From positions 3,665 to 67,664 of the forward strand of contig DATAFF010000009.1 in NCBI GenBank assembly GCA_036257595.1: a stretch of 64,000 nt of DNA, given 5' to 3'. Source of the stretch: DATAFF01 sp036257595. GTDB lineage: Bacteria; Pseudomonadota; Alphaproteobacteria; Rhizobiales; Aestuariivirgaceae. The number at the start of each line of letters is the position of its first letter. The stretch's first letter is position 1. The notes below the pieces were generated by a model that had not been told where the DNA came from, did no database searches, and saw nothing but the letters and a program-made list of their open reading frames with translations. This document shows positions 53,033-60,788 of this stretch, piece after piece. The position numbers were made by a program, and so were the translations under genes.

Positions 53033-53796
53033 CCGAGAAGCGCGTCAACATCGCCATGTGGTCGGGGCCGCGCAACATCTCGACCGCGATGATGTATTCC
53101 TTCGGCAACCGACCCGACTGCACCTGCTGGGACGAGCCGTTCTACGGCTTCGCACTCAAGGCGCGCGGCAACGACCATCCGCTGAGGGACGAGATCATCG
53201 CGGCATGGGGCTCGGATTTCGAGGTGCTGGTGAAGCGCTGCCTCGAACCGGCGCCGCAGGGTCGGCCGGTGTTCTATCAGAAGCACATGACGCATCACAT
53301 GCTGAAGGGCTTCGACCGCAGCTTCGTACACGGACTGACCAACGCCTTCCTGATTCGCTCGCCAGAACGGGTGCTCGAAAGCTATGTCAAGAAATGGTCG
53401 ACGGTGACGCTTCAGGACATCGGCTTCGTCGAGCAGGCGGAGATCTTCGACATGGTGGCGGAACGGCTCGGCAAGGCGCCGCCGGTGGTCGATGCCGACG
53501 ACATATTGAGCGATCCGGAAGGCATGCTCAGGGTGCTGTGCGCGGCGCTCGGAATCGAATTCCGTCAACAGATGCTGTCATGGCCGGCGGGCCCGAAATC
53601 ATTCGACGGCGTGTGGGCGCCGCATTGGTACAATGCGGTATGGACGTCGACCGGCTTCGAGCAGCGGCCGGCGGCGAGACCGGCGATGACGGGCGGGCTT
53701 GCGGCGATCGCCGATGCGGCGCAACCCTATTATGAAAAGCTGTTGCGCCACCGGCTGGTGTCGCCGCCACTGTCGGTGGCGGGTGCTGCGAGCTGA
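53029..53796 (+). CDS. Sulfotransferase-like protein
   Basis: A 255-residue P-loop protein. The N-terminal W-S-G-P-R-N-I-S-T-A (11-20) is the PAPS phosphosulfate-binding loop of the sulfotransferase-like family, and F-L-I-R-S-P-E-R-V-L-E-S-Y near 105 matches the 3'-phosphate-binding motif. It is coupled to the aminotransferase by an ATGA overlap, so it may act on a derivative of the same compound (inference). Its last 67 bases overlap the convergent fliJ-like gene. Confidence 0.82.
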   Translation: MTEKRVNIAMWSGPRNISTAMMYSFGNRPDCTCWDEPFYGFALKARGNDHPLRDEIIAAWGSDFEVLVKRCLEPAPQGRPVFYQKHMTHHMLKGFDRSFVHGLTNAFLIRSPERVLESYVKKWSTVTLQDIGFVEQAEIFDMVAERLGKAPPVVDADDILSDPEGMLRVLCAALGIEFRQQMLSWPAGPKSFDGVWAPHWYNAVWTSTGFEQRPAARPAMTGGLAAIADAAQPYYEKLLRHRLVSPPLSVAGAAS

Positions 53797-54134
53797 GCGA
53801 CGCCGCCTTCCTTCTCGGCGAGCAGCTCGAGCTTGCGCAGCTCGCTCTCCTCGGCGGCGAACCGCTCCTTGGCGTCATCGAGCTCGGCCTCCAGCTCGCT
53901 CATCGAGCGCAGGATGTTGTCGCGGCGGCCGCGCAGCGATTTGGCGGTCATCGAATAGCTGAAATGACCAGGATCGGTGACGCCGTTGCGCTGCTCCTCG
54001 GCAGCGATCTGGCGGTCGAGGTCGTCCTGCTTGCGACGAAAGTCGGCAATCATCGCCTCGATGGCCTGGACCTGGCGGCGCCGTTCCTCGACACGAAAGC
54101 GCTGAAGCCGCAGATAGGTGTTTTTCGAACGCAT
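53730..54134 (-). CDS. fliJ: FliJ-like flagellar protein
   Basis: A 134-residue, highly charged coiled-coil protein, with heptads through residues 10-110 (R-V-E-E-R-R-R-Q-V-Q-A-I-E and M-S-E-L-E-A-E-L-D-D-A-K-E-R-F). This fits FliJ, the cytoplasmic export chaperone of the flagellar type III system. Position divergent to ctrA, as found for flagellar genes in alphaproteobacteria, supports it. No other flagellar gene is in the window. Start ATG at 54134. Confidence 0.7.
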   Translation of the reverse strand: MRSKNTYLRLQRFRVEERRRQVQAIEAMIADFRRKQDDLDRQIAAEEQRNGVTDPGHFSYSMTAKSLRGRRDNILRSMSELEAELDDAKERFAAEESELRKLELLAEKEGGVAQLAAPATDSGGDTSRWRNSFS

Positions 54135-54157
54135 GAACGGCCTCCCGCAACCGCCAC

Positions 54158-54316
54158 GAATCGACTAGCGTCAATCTCCCGATCTCGCTGCATGGTGCCG
54201 GCACTGGCTTAAGTTGGAGTAAAGACGAATCGCGATTCAGGTGATTGCGCCATTTTCGCGGCAGGGGCTTAGGGTTTGTTAACTTTTGTGCGGGTATCTT
54301 AACCACGAAGATTAAC
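54158..54316. promoter_or_regulatory. ctrA-fliJ divergent control region with GANTC sites and TTAA boxes
   Basis: The 259-base gap between fliJ and ctrA has three GANTC methylation sites (54158, 54227, 54234), a TTAA-N7-TAAA at 54209-54223, and three TTAAC boxes at 54279, 54299 and 54312. GANTC is the CcrM target and TTAA-N7-TTAA the CtrA site in alphaproteobacteria; none of the boxes has perfect N7 spacing. Autoregulation of ctrA coupled to replication is likely by analogy with Caulobacter. Confidence 0.5.
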
Positions 54317-54393
54317 CAGGGTCCATCATTGCGGATCCGAATTGCTCCTGGATGCGGGGTCCAGAAGTCGCGGATGTCGGGAAGGGGTTGCTG

Positions 54394-55086
54394 ATGCGCG
54401 TGCTTCTTATCGAGGATGATTCAGCGACGGCGCAAAGCATCGAGCTGATGCTGAAATCGGAAGGATTCAATATCTACACCACCGATCTTGGCGAGGAGGG
54501 AATCGATCTCGGCAAGCTGTATGACTACGACATCATACTGCTCGACCTCAATCTGCCGGACATGTCCGGCTTCGAGGTGCTGAAGTCGCTCAGGGTCTCG
54601 AAGGTCAACACACCGATCCTGATCCTCTCCGGCCTTGCCGGCATCGAGGACAAGGTGCGGGGCCTGGGCTTCGGCGCCGACGATTACATGACCAAGCCAT
54701 TCCACAAGGACGAGCTGGTGGCGCGGATCCACGCGGTGGTGCGCCGCTCGAAGGGTCATGCGCAGTCGGTCATCGCGACCGGCGATCTCATCGTCAATCT
54801 CGACACCAAGACGGTCGAGGTGTCCGGGCAGCGGGTGCATCTGACCGGCAAGGAGTACCAGATGCTGGAGCTCCTGTCGCTGCGCAAGGGCACGACCCTC
54901 ACCAAGGAGATGTTCCTCAACCATCTCTATGGCGGCATGGACGAGCCGGAGCTCAAGATCATCGACGTGTTCATCTGCAAGCTGCGCAAAAAGCTGGCGA
55001 TGGCCGCCGGTGGACGGAACTACATCGAGACGGTGTGGGGCCGCGGCTATGTGCTGCGCGAAGGCGCGGCCGGCGAAGCAGCCTGA
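54394..55086 (+). CDS. ctrA: Cell-cycle response regulator CtrA
   Basis: A 230-residue OmpR-family regulator that controls cell division, flagella and DNA replication in alphaproteobacteria. The receiver domain starts M-R-V-L-L-I-E-D-D, with phospho-acceptor Asp51 at the canonical position; the DNA-binding domain has L-T-G-K-E-Y-Q-M-L-E-L-L and V-W-G-R-G-Y-V-L. C-terminal A-A residues (G-E-A-A) match the ClpXP degradation tag of CtrA. ATG at 54394 follows GGAAGGGG; the in-frame start at 54352 would add non-conserved residues. chpT is convergent. Confidence 0.97.
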   Translation: MRVLLIEDDSATAQSIELMLKSEGFNIYTTDLGEEGIDLGKLYDYDIILLDLNLPDMSGFEVLKSLRVSKVNTPILILSGLAGIEDKVRGLGFGADDYMTKPFHKDELVARIHAVVRRSKGHAQSVIATGDLIVNLDTKTVEVSGQRVHLTGKEYQMLELLSLRKGTTLTKEMFLNHLYGGMDEPELKIIDVFICKLRKKLAMAAGGRNYIETVWGRGYVLREGAAGEAA

Positions 55087-55094
55087 AGCAAGAA

Positions 55095-55187
55095 GCGAAT
55101 AGTGAGTAGCGAATAGTGAATAGTCAGGGCAGCGCTTGCCCCAACTATTCGCTATTCGCTATTCGCTATTCGCTATTCGCTATTCAC
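55095..55187. repeat. Heptamer-repeat hairpin, GCGAATA type (array D)
   Basis: The left arm has GCGAATA, GTGAGTA, GCGAATA, GTGAATA (55095-55122). The right arm has five TATTCGC units and one TATTCAC (55146-55187). Between them GGGCA/TGCCC forms an inner stem (55127-55141). The whole can fold into one long hairpin between the convergent ctrA and chpT genes. The last five codons of chpT, including its TAG stop, lie in the right arm. Confidence 0.85.
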
Positions 55188-55808
55188 CCTCTTCGCCCGA
55201 AACACCACCACGCCCGGCTTGACCTCGGCCGCAATGGCGAAGCCGGTCTGCTCGGCAAGGCGCAGGGCGTAATAGACCTGGACGACGCGGGCATCGAACT
55301 CGGCGGCGGGAACCGCGCGGTCGAGCACGGCCTTGGTCTTGTCGGCGAGGCGCGCACCATCGCCCTCGGCGGTCGCCGAGAGAAGGTTGTCGGCCGCCTC
55401 GATGGTGACGATGCCGCCGCGCGGCACGGCGGCGATCGCCAGCAGCAACAGATTGAGCAGGAGCTTCACCTCGTTCTTGTCGCGGGCGCAGCGCGGTGCC
55501 CGCCAGTCGAGCTTGACCTTCTCGTCGCCGAGGAAGAGCCGGGCGAGGTCGCCGGCCTCGCCGAGGTCGAGCATCGACCCGGCGCCGCCGGCAGCGCCGA
55601 ATGCCATGCGGCAGAATTGCAGCTTGGCCGAGGCCTGGCGGGCGGAGCGCCGCACCAGCTCGAGTGCCAGCCTGCGCATTTCCTCATCATCATCCTCGTC
55701 CATCATTTCGAGACCGTTGGCGATGGCGCCGACCGGCGAGACGATGTCATGGCAGACCCGGCTGCACAAAAGCGCTGCAAGGTCGAGATCGCTCAGGAGG
55801 TTCGACAT
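55173..55808 (-). CDS. chpT: Histidine phosphotransferase ChpT
   Basis: A 211-residue phosphotransferase that passes phosphate from CckA to CtrA and CpdR. The phospho-acceptor is His20 in L-L-C-S-R-V-C-H-D-I-V-S-P-V-G-A-I-A-N-G, the ChpT signature. The rest is a degenerate kinase-like ATPase fold. It is beside ctrA, its target, with the heptamer-repeat array between and inside its 3' end. Confidence 0.93.
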   Translation of the reverse strand: MSNLLSDLDLAALLCSRVCHDIVSPVGAIANGLEMMDEDDDEEMRRLALELVRRSARQASAKLQFCRMAFGAAGGAGSMLDLGEAGDLARLFLGDEKVKLDWRAPRCARDKNEVKLLLNLLLLAIAAVPRGGIVTIEAADNLLSATAEGDGARLADKTKAVLDRAVPAAEFDARVVQVYYALRLAEQTGFAIAAEVKPGVVVFRAKRVNSE

Positions 55809-55933
55809 GAGGGGTCCATGGGGTTGGCGACGGCGATCTCACGAATCGCCGATCATGGGTTGTCTCCATGGCGAACTTACTCTAGGCGAACCGTGATGGA
55901 AGGTTCCCCGCTGCTCAGTTCACGGAAAAGCGC

Positions 55934-56779
55934 ATGACCGCGTCGCCCAATCCAGATCCCCTGCTTCACGGCATGATTGCGCTGGCACTCGATGCCGGCC
56001 GGGTGATTCTCGAATTCTACGAAGGTGGTGCCGATGTCACGCTCAAGCCCGACGCATCGCCGGTGACCTCGGCCGACCTTGCGGCCGAGGCGATCATCCT
56101 CGCTGGGCTCGAAGCGCTGGCGCCGGAAATTCCGGTGATTGCCGAGGAGGCGGTGGCGCGCGGCGCCATCCCGAAAGCGTCGCGGCAGTTCTTCCTGGTC
56201 GATCCGCTGGACGGCACCAAGGAATTCATCTCTCGCAACGGCGAGTTCACCGTCAACATCGCGCTGATCGAGGCGGGTCAGCCGGTAGCGGGGGTGGTCT
56301 ATGCCCCGGCAATCGGGCGCCTGTTCTGGGGCGAGCAGGGGAAAGGCGCCGCGGTCGTCGTCGTTGCCGATCCCAAGGCCGCCCAGGAACCGCCGCGCGA
56401 GGGGCGGCGGATCGCCGCGCAGCAGGCGGCAGCCGGGGCGCCGATCAAGGTGGTGGCCAGCCGGTCGCATCGCGACGGCGAGACTGACCGGTTTCTCGCG
56501 TCCCTCGGCGATTGCGAGATCGTGTCGGCCGGATCGTCGGTCAAGTTCTGCCTGGTGGCGAGCGGCGAGGCCCAGCTCTACCCGCGGTTCGGCCGCACCA
56601 TGGAATGGGACACGGCGGCCGGCCATGCGGTGCTGGCGGCGGCTGGCGGGACGGTGGTGACAGCGGATGGCGCCCCGCTCCTCTACGGCAAGGAGGCGTC
56701 GGGTTTCGCCAACCCGCCATTCATCGCGGCGGCCGGTCATCTCGGCGAAGTTAACCGTTTCTCAACGACCAGCCCCTAG
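55934..56779 (+). CDS. cysQ: 3'(2'),5'-bisphosphate nucleotidase CysQ
   Basis: A 281-residue inositol-monophosphatase-fold enzyme that removes phosphate from PAP, the by-product of PAPS use. The metal site is V-D-P-L-D-G-T-K-E-F near 89 with E-E of I-A-E-E-A-V, and W-D-T-A-A-G-H-A near 219. It has the CysQ-type P-V-T-S-A-D-L-A-A-E. The gap before it (55809-55933) has no clear signal. Confidence 0.9.
   Translation: MTASPNPDPLLHGMIALALDAGRVILEFYEGGADVTLKPDASPVTSADLAAEAIILAGLEALAPEIPVIAEEAVARGAIPKASRQFFLVDPLDGTKEFISRNGEFTVNIALIEAGQPVAGVVYAPAIGRLFWGEQGKGAAVVVVADPKAAQEPPREGRRIAAQQAAAGAPIKVVASRSHRDGETDRFLASLGDCEIVSAGSSVKFCLVASGEAQLYPRFGRTMEWDTAAGHAVLAAAGGTVVTADGAPLLYGKEASGFANPPFIAAAGHLGEVNRFSTTSP
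56751..56765 (+). promoter_or_regulatory. Possible CtrA box upstream of eipA
   Basis: TTAACCGTTTCTCAA is TTAA, seven bases, then TCAA: one mismatch from the CtrA consensus TTAA-N7-TTAA. It lies in the cysQ 3' end, 118 bases before the eipA start. EipA was shown in Brucella to be controlled by CtrA (established knowledge), which makes this match worth noting. Confidence 0.35.
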
Positions 56780-56882
56780 CTTTCGGCGGATCGGGAGAGC
56801 CCGGCCGCAATCGCGCCAAAGCTCTGGCGCAGAGTTCGCCCAATTGGGAAGTCGGGTCGATTCCGACATTGATGGGAAGACA

Positions 56883-57488
56883 ATGACAATGCGTTTGGTC
56901 ACCCTGGCCGGATGGGTCACGGCCGCCTTGTTGTGCCTCATTGTCGCCATGCCGCTGCCGGTCGCGGCGATCGGGACCTATGACCAGGGTGCCGCGGCGG
57001 GGCAGTCCACCTACTCGCTCGAGGAGATGGTGGAAACCGGCCACACGTTTTTCGGCAACACCACCAAGGGGGTGGCCCAGGCCATCGAATATGTGTTCCA
57101 GGTGGCCGGGCGGCCCAGCGGCTACATTATCGGCGAGGAGGCCTCGGCGGCCTTTGTCGGGGGCCTGCGCTATGGCGAGGGCACGCTCTATCTGGCGAGT
57201 GGCGGGCAGCAGAAGGTCTATTGGCAGGGACCATCGCTCGGCTTCGACATCGGCGGCAACGGTTCCAGGACTCTCGTCCTGGTCTACAACATCCAGGCCC
57301 CGCCGGAGATCTTCGACCATTTCGTCGGCGTCGAGGGGTCCGCCTATCTGGTCGGCGGGCTCGGGGTGAATTTCCAGACCAACCAGAAGCTGAGGCTGGC
57401 GCCGATCCGCACCGGCGTCGGGGCCCGGCTCGGCGCCAATCTCGGCTATCTCAAATATACCGACCAGCCGACCTGGAACCCGTTCTAG
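56883..57488 (+). CDS. eipA: Periplasmic DUF1134/EipA family protein
   Basis: A 201-residue exported protein. The signal peptide ends P-L-P-V-A-A-I-G near residue 28. The mature part has the family pattern Y-S-L-E-E-M-V-E-T-G-H-T-F-F-G, a Y-I-I-G-E-E-A-S-A-A-F segment near 83, and repeated small beta-barrel strands (L-R-Y-G-E-G, V-Y-W-Q-G-P-S-L-G-F-D-I-G-G-N-G). EipA is needed for envelope integrity in Brucella. ATG at 56883; another ATG lies two codons on. The TAG stop is inside the palindrome at 57486. Confidence 0.88.
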   Translation: MTMRLVTLAGWVTAALLCLIVAMPLPVAAIGTYDQGAAAGQSTYSLEEMVETGHTFFGNTTKGVAQAIEYVFQVAGRPSGYIIGEEASAAFVGGLRYGEGTLYLASGGQQKVYWQGPSLGFDIGGNGSRTLVLVYNIQAPPEIFDHFVGVEGSAYLVGGLGVNFQTNQKLRLAPIRTGVGARLGANLGYLKYTDQPTWNPF

Positions 57489-57502
57489 AGCTTCATGCTC
57501 TA
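57486..57502. repeat. Short palindrome TAGAGC-TTCAT-GCTCTA
   Basis: A six-base stem with a five-base loop directly overlaps the eipA TAG stop. The right half TCATGCTCTA is the same as in the inverted repeat at 13717-13726 and, on the other strand, at 45865-45874. Confidence 0.6.
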
Positions 57503-57622
57503 AGCTGGTGACAACGCTTGGCGCTGCAGTTTGCGCCTCGCCACTGGGTTCGCCCGGCGCTACTATCCGTCATCGCCTGTCTTTCGGGCATGCGCCGGGC
57601 GAGCAGTGGGAAGCCTGAATAG

Positions 57623-58759
57623 ATGTCGCAGATCGAGACCCTCATGCTCCTTGGCCTCGGCTTTGCCCTGGCCGCGCTGATCAGCCTGTTCGTTGCCCGG
57701 GGCCTGTGGTACTATGCGTTGCGGCTCGGCAGCTTGCGCAACCAACGGGCGACCCCATCGGCCATGGCCGAGCTCCAATCCGATCGCGATCGCCTGCGCG
57801 CCGAATATGCCATGTTGAGCCGCAAGCTCGAATTGCGGCTGCAGGACCTCAAGACCCGGCTCGCCGAGCAGATGGCCGAGGTGGCGCGCAGCCGCAACCG
57901 CATCGACACGCTGATCACCGAGGTCGAAAAGCGCGAGCAGCTGATCACGGCGCGCAACGAGGAGATTGCCACGCTCAGGTTGCAGCTGTCGCCATTCGAG
58001 AACGAGCTTGCCTCGCGCACCCAGTCGATCCAGCAACTCAAGGAAATGATCCGCGACCGCGACGAGGACATCGACGCGATGCGGCTGACCATCGAGAATC
58101 TGACGCGGGAGATCGCCGACCGGGATCTTCACATCGCCACCATGACGGTGGACGGGGTGATGACCGCCGGACCAGCAAGCTCGATCCCGCCGGATGCCTT
58201 CACGGCGCATGAGCGGCTGCGCCAGCGCATCGAGGAGCTTTCCAGCCTATCGATGCAGATCGAGGACCAGCGCGCCCAGCTGACCGAGCAGCAGCGGGAG
58301 CTGGTGGCGCTCAAAAAGACCATCGACATCGCCAAATCCGATGTGATGGAGCACCCGCCGGAGCGCAGTCCTGCCGCGGCTCCCCTGCCCCCGCCGGAGC
58401 GCGTCGGCGAGAGCCGGTTGAAGATGGTCGATGCCGGCAACCGCACGCTCGAGCAGCAGATCCAGGTTGCGGAAAACGAAACCGAGGCGCTGCAGGAGGA
58501 ATTGCGGCAACTCGATGAGAACTGGAGCACCCGACTTGCCGCTCTCGGGCTTTCGAGTGGCAGCGAGATGGCAGCGCGGGAGGGCGGGACGCCGCCCGAA
58601 ACTCTGCAGAATTCCCGTCCTACCGGACGCGGTGATGCAGGCGCGCCACAGAAGCACGGGACGCCTCCCCAGGAGGTGAAACGCAGCTCTCGGGGTTTCG
58701 CCAATGTCATCTCCTTGGCGGCCCGGATACGAGCGTTGCAGAAAGACATCGGCAAGTGA
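57623..58759 (+). CDS. Membrane-anchored coiled-coil protein, unrecognised
   Basis: A 378-residue protein with one N-terminal membrane segment (M-L-L-G-L-G-F-A-L-A-A-L-I-S-L-F-V, about 7-26) and long coiled coil at about 48-175 and 200-245 and 275-305, rich in Arg, Glu and Leu (L-Q-S-D-R-D-R-L-R-A-E-Y). The C-terminus is a Pro/Gly-rich linker with a last basic helix (A-A-R-I-R-A-L-Q-K-D-I). No family is assigned. It may tether cell-envelope or division factors; the 134-base gap before it and 156-base gap after it show no gene. Confidence 0.75.
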   Translation: MSQIETLMLLGLGFALAALISLFVARGLWYYALRLGSLRNQRATPSAMAELQSDRDRLRAEYAMLSRKLELRLQDLKTRLAEQMAEVARSRNRIDTLITEVEKREQLITARNEEIATLRLQLSPFENELASRTQSIQQLKEMIRDRDEDIDAMRLTIENLTREIADRDLHIATMTVDGVMTAGPASSIPPDAFTAHERLRQRIEELSSLSMQIEDQRAQLTEQQRELVALKKTIDIAKSDVMEHPPERSPAAAPLPPPERVGESRLKMVDAGNRTLEQQIQVAENETEALQEELRQLDENWSTRLAALGLSSGSEMAAREGGTPPETLQNSRPTGRGDAGAPQKHGTPPQEVKRSSRGFANVISLAARIRALQKDIGK

Positions 58760-58915
58760 AGATTCGCCACAGCGGAGGAACCGGCGTGCGGAAAATGCCC
58801 CGGTAGTCCCTGTCCGTTCAAGTCGGCTTGTGCTTCACTGATCGTGTTCGAGACGTGGCGTCTTTGAGGGCGCCCTCTCGACAGGGACAAGACAGCGGGT
58901 GAGGGATTGATTGCC

Positions 58916-59530
58916 GTGCGCCGGGTATTGCTGGCCGCAGCCATCATTGCGGCATGGGGAACTTGCGTCAGTTTTGCGTCGGCAGGAGTGCTGGGACCGC
59001 ATCTGGAGACGCATGGCCCGGCCGATCCGCCGAAGGGGTTCGTGGGATTCTGCGACACCGGACCGTGGGCTTGCGGCACCGGAGTCATGGTCAAGAAGCG
59101 GCTCCGCAACGAGATCAGGCAAGTCGCCATCGAGGTGAACAGCCGTGTCAACCGGGCCATCAAGCCCGAGACGGACATCGTCCAATATGGCGTCGAGGAA
59201 CGCTGGACGCTGCCGGACAGCGGCAAGGGCGATTGCGAGGACTATGCCCTTTTGAAGAAGAAGATGCTGATCGAACGCGGCGTGCCGGCGCAGCGGCTAC
59301 TGCTTGCCGTGGTGTTCACGCCGAAGAAGGAGCGCCATCTGGTGCTGGTGCTCAGGACCAGCGATGCCGACCTCGTGCTCGACAATCTCGAGCTCAAGGT
59401 CCTCGACTGGCGCAAGACGGGCTATCGGGTGGTCGCGATGCAGAACCCGATCGACGAGAGGAACTGGCTGCTGGTCAAGCCGTCCGGCCAGCCCGACCCG
59501 GCGCATAATGTTGCGACGACGGAGAACTAG
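58916..59530 (+). CDS. Transglutaminase-like cysteine peptidase (BTLCP)
   Basis: A 204-residue secreted peptidase of the bacterial transglutaminase-like family. The signal peptide ends near V-S-F-A-S-A-G. Catalytic Cys107 is in G-K-G-D-C-E-D-Y-A-L, His in E-R-H-L-V-L-V-L and Asp in D-N-L-E-L-K-V. GTG at 58916 has GAGGG ten bases upstream; a TTG at 58907 is an in-frame alternative with the site too near. The TAG stop at 59528 is also the first unit of array C. Confidence 0.85.
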   Translation: MRRVLLAAAIIAAWGTCVSFASAGVLGPHLETHGPADPPKGFVGFCDTGPWACGTGVMVKKRLRNEIRQVAIEVNSRVNRAIKPETDIVQYGVEERWTLPDSGKGDCEDYALLKKKMLIERGVPAQRLLLAVVFTPKKERHLVLVLRTSDADLVLDNLELKVLDWRKTGYRVVAMQNPIDERNWLLVKPSGQPDPAHNVATTEN

Positions 59531-59612
59531 GCGATAGGCACTAGGCAAATAGGCATTAGGCAAATAGGCATTAGGCAGTAAACGGAGTTCTTCTTCTCTA
59601 CTGCCTACTGCC
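59528..59612. repeat. Heptamer-repeat hairpin, TAGGCAN type (array C)
   Basis: The left arm (59528-59578) has TAGGCGA, TAGGCAC, TAGGCAAA, TAGGCAT, TAGGCAAA, TAGGCAT, TAGGCAG; the right arm (59599-59612) has two TACTGCC units. It fills the gap between the convergent peptidase and EAL genes. Both stop codons (59528-59530 on plus, 59598-59600 on minus) are TAGs of repeat units. Confidence 0.8.
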
Positions 59613-60788
59613 CACGCACCTCGGTGCCAACTCGTCGGCCGGCTCGGCCGGCTTCGGCCAAGCGTCCTTCATGATGAAACTGGCAACTTCGGTCTCGGGC
59701 AGCGGGCGGCTGAACAGATAGCCTTGCGCCAGGTCGCAGCGCAGCTTCCTGACGAAGGCCGCCTCGTTCTCGGTCTCGATGCCCTCCGCAGTGACCGGCA
59801 GGCCGAGCGTGCGGCCGAGTGCAATGATCGTTCTCAGCACCCCCCGAGCCCGCGGGTTGCGATCGATGGCACGGATGAAGGACTGGTCGATCTTGAGCTT
59901 GTCGAAGGGAAACTGCCAGAGATAGCCGAGGCTCGAATAGCCGGTGCCGAAATCGTCGAGCACCACCCGGACGCCAAGCGCCTGTAGGGCTCTCAGGCGC
60001 TCGCGGATCACCGGCGAGTCGCGCAGCAGCACGCCTTCGGTGACCTCGATCTCCAGGCGTTCCGGCGCAAGCCTGCTCTCGGAAAGCGCCGTTGCGATGT
60101 CGCTGACGATCGCCTCGGACTCGAATTGCACCGGTGACAGGTTCACCGCGATCTCCAGATGGTGCGGCCAGTCGGCGGCAAAGCGGCAGGCATGCATCAA
60201 GGCCCACCGGCCGATCACCTCGATCGCCCCGGTGTGCTCGGCGGCGGGAATGAAGATGGCGGGCGAGATCTCCTCGCCCCTGGCGCTGGCCATGCGGATC
60301 AGCGCCTCGAAGCCCGACAGCCTTCCCGAGCGCAGGTCGATGATCGGCTGATATTCGAGCCGGAAGCTCTCCGCCGCAATGGCGGCGTCGATGGTCCGCT
60401 GCAGCAGCAGGCGGTCCTCGTACTGGCGCCCCATGCGGTCATTGAAGAAATGCATGCGATTGCCGCCCGCCGCCTTGGCGGCATAGCGGGCGATGTCGGC
60501 ACGGCGCAACAGCTGCGACGTCTCCCGCCCATCGGTCGGCGAGACCACGGCGCCGACGCTGGAGAGCGGCTGGACGCGGTCGCTCCGCCATTCGACGGTC
60601 TCAGACAGGAGATCGAGAATGCGCCCGCCGACCCGCTCTGCCTCGATGGTCGCGGCATCGCTGCTGATGATGACACCGAAAGTGTCGCCGCCGAGCCTTG
60701 CCACCATGCCGCCCATTGCAGCCGGTGGCAAGGCGCTCTGCGACTGCCGACAGCACATGATCGCCGCCTTCCTGGCCGAGTGCGTCAT
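59598..60788 (-). CDS. Degenerate GGDEF (C-part) plus EAL phosphodiesterase domain
   Basis: The 3' part of a split GGDEF-EAL gene; the frame is open from 60788. It begins, in homology, with R-L-G-G-D-T-F-G-V-I, where the cyclase signature G-G-D-E-F is changed to G-G-D-T-F, so cyclase activity is unlikely. The EAL domain is complete: F-E-A-L-I-R, N-L-S-P, E-V-T-E-G, D-D-F-G-T-G-Y, K-L-K-I-D-Q-S-F and T-A-E-G-I-E-T. It could be made separately from an internal ATG before G-G-M-V-A-R-L, but the whole looks like one gene broken by a +1 shift near 60720-60735. The last codons lie in array C. Confidence 0.8.
   Translation of the reverse strand: MTHSARKAAIMCCRQSQSALPPAAMGGMVARLGGDTFGVIISSDAATIEAERVGGRILDLLSETVEWRSDRVQPLSSVGAVVSPTDGRETSQLLRRADIARYAAKAAGGNRMHFFNDRMGRQYEDRLLLQRTIDAAIAAESFRLEYQPIIDLRSGRLSGFEALIRMASARGEEISPAIFIPAAEHTGAIEVIGRWALMHACRFAADWPHHLEIAVNLSPVQFESEAIVSDIATALSESRLAPERLEIEVTEGVLLRDSPVIRERLRALQALGVRVVLDDFGTGYSSLGYLWQFPFDKLKIDQSFIRAIDRNPRARGVLRTIIALGRTLGLPVTAEGIETENEAAFVRKLRCDLAQGYLFSRPLPETEVASFIMKDAWPKPAEPADELAPRCVGSRQ

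Noticed and set aside
58866..58877. Perfect palindrome GAGGGCGCCCTC upstream of the peptidase gene
   Set aside because: Short GC-rich palindromes are frequent by chance at this base composition, and nothing else supports a regulatory role.
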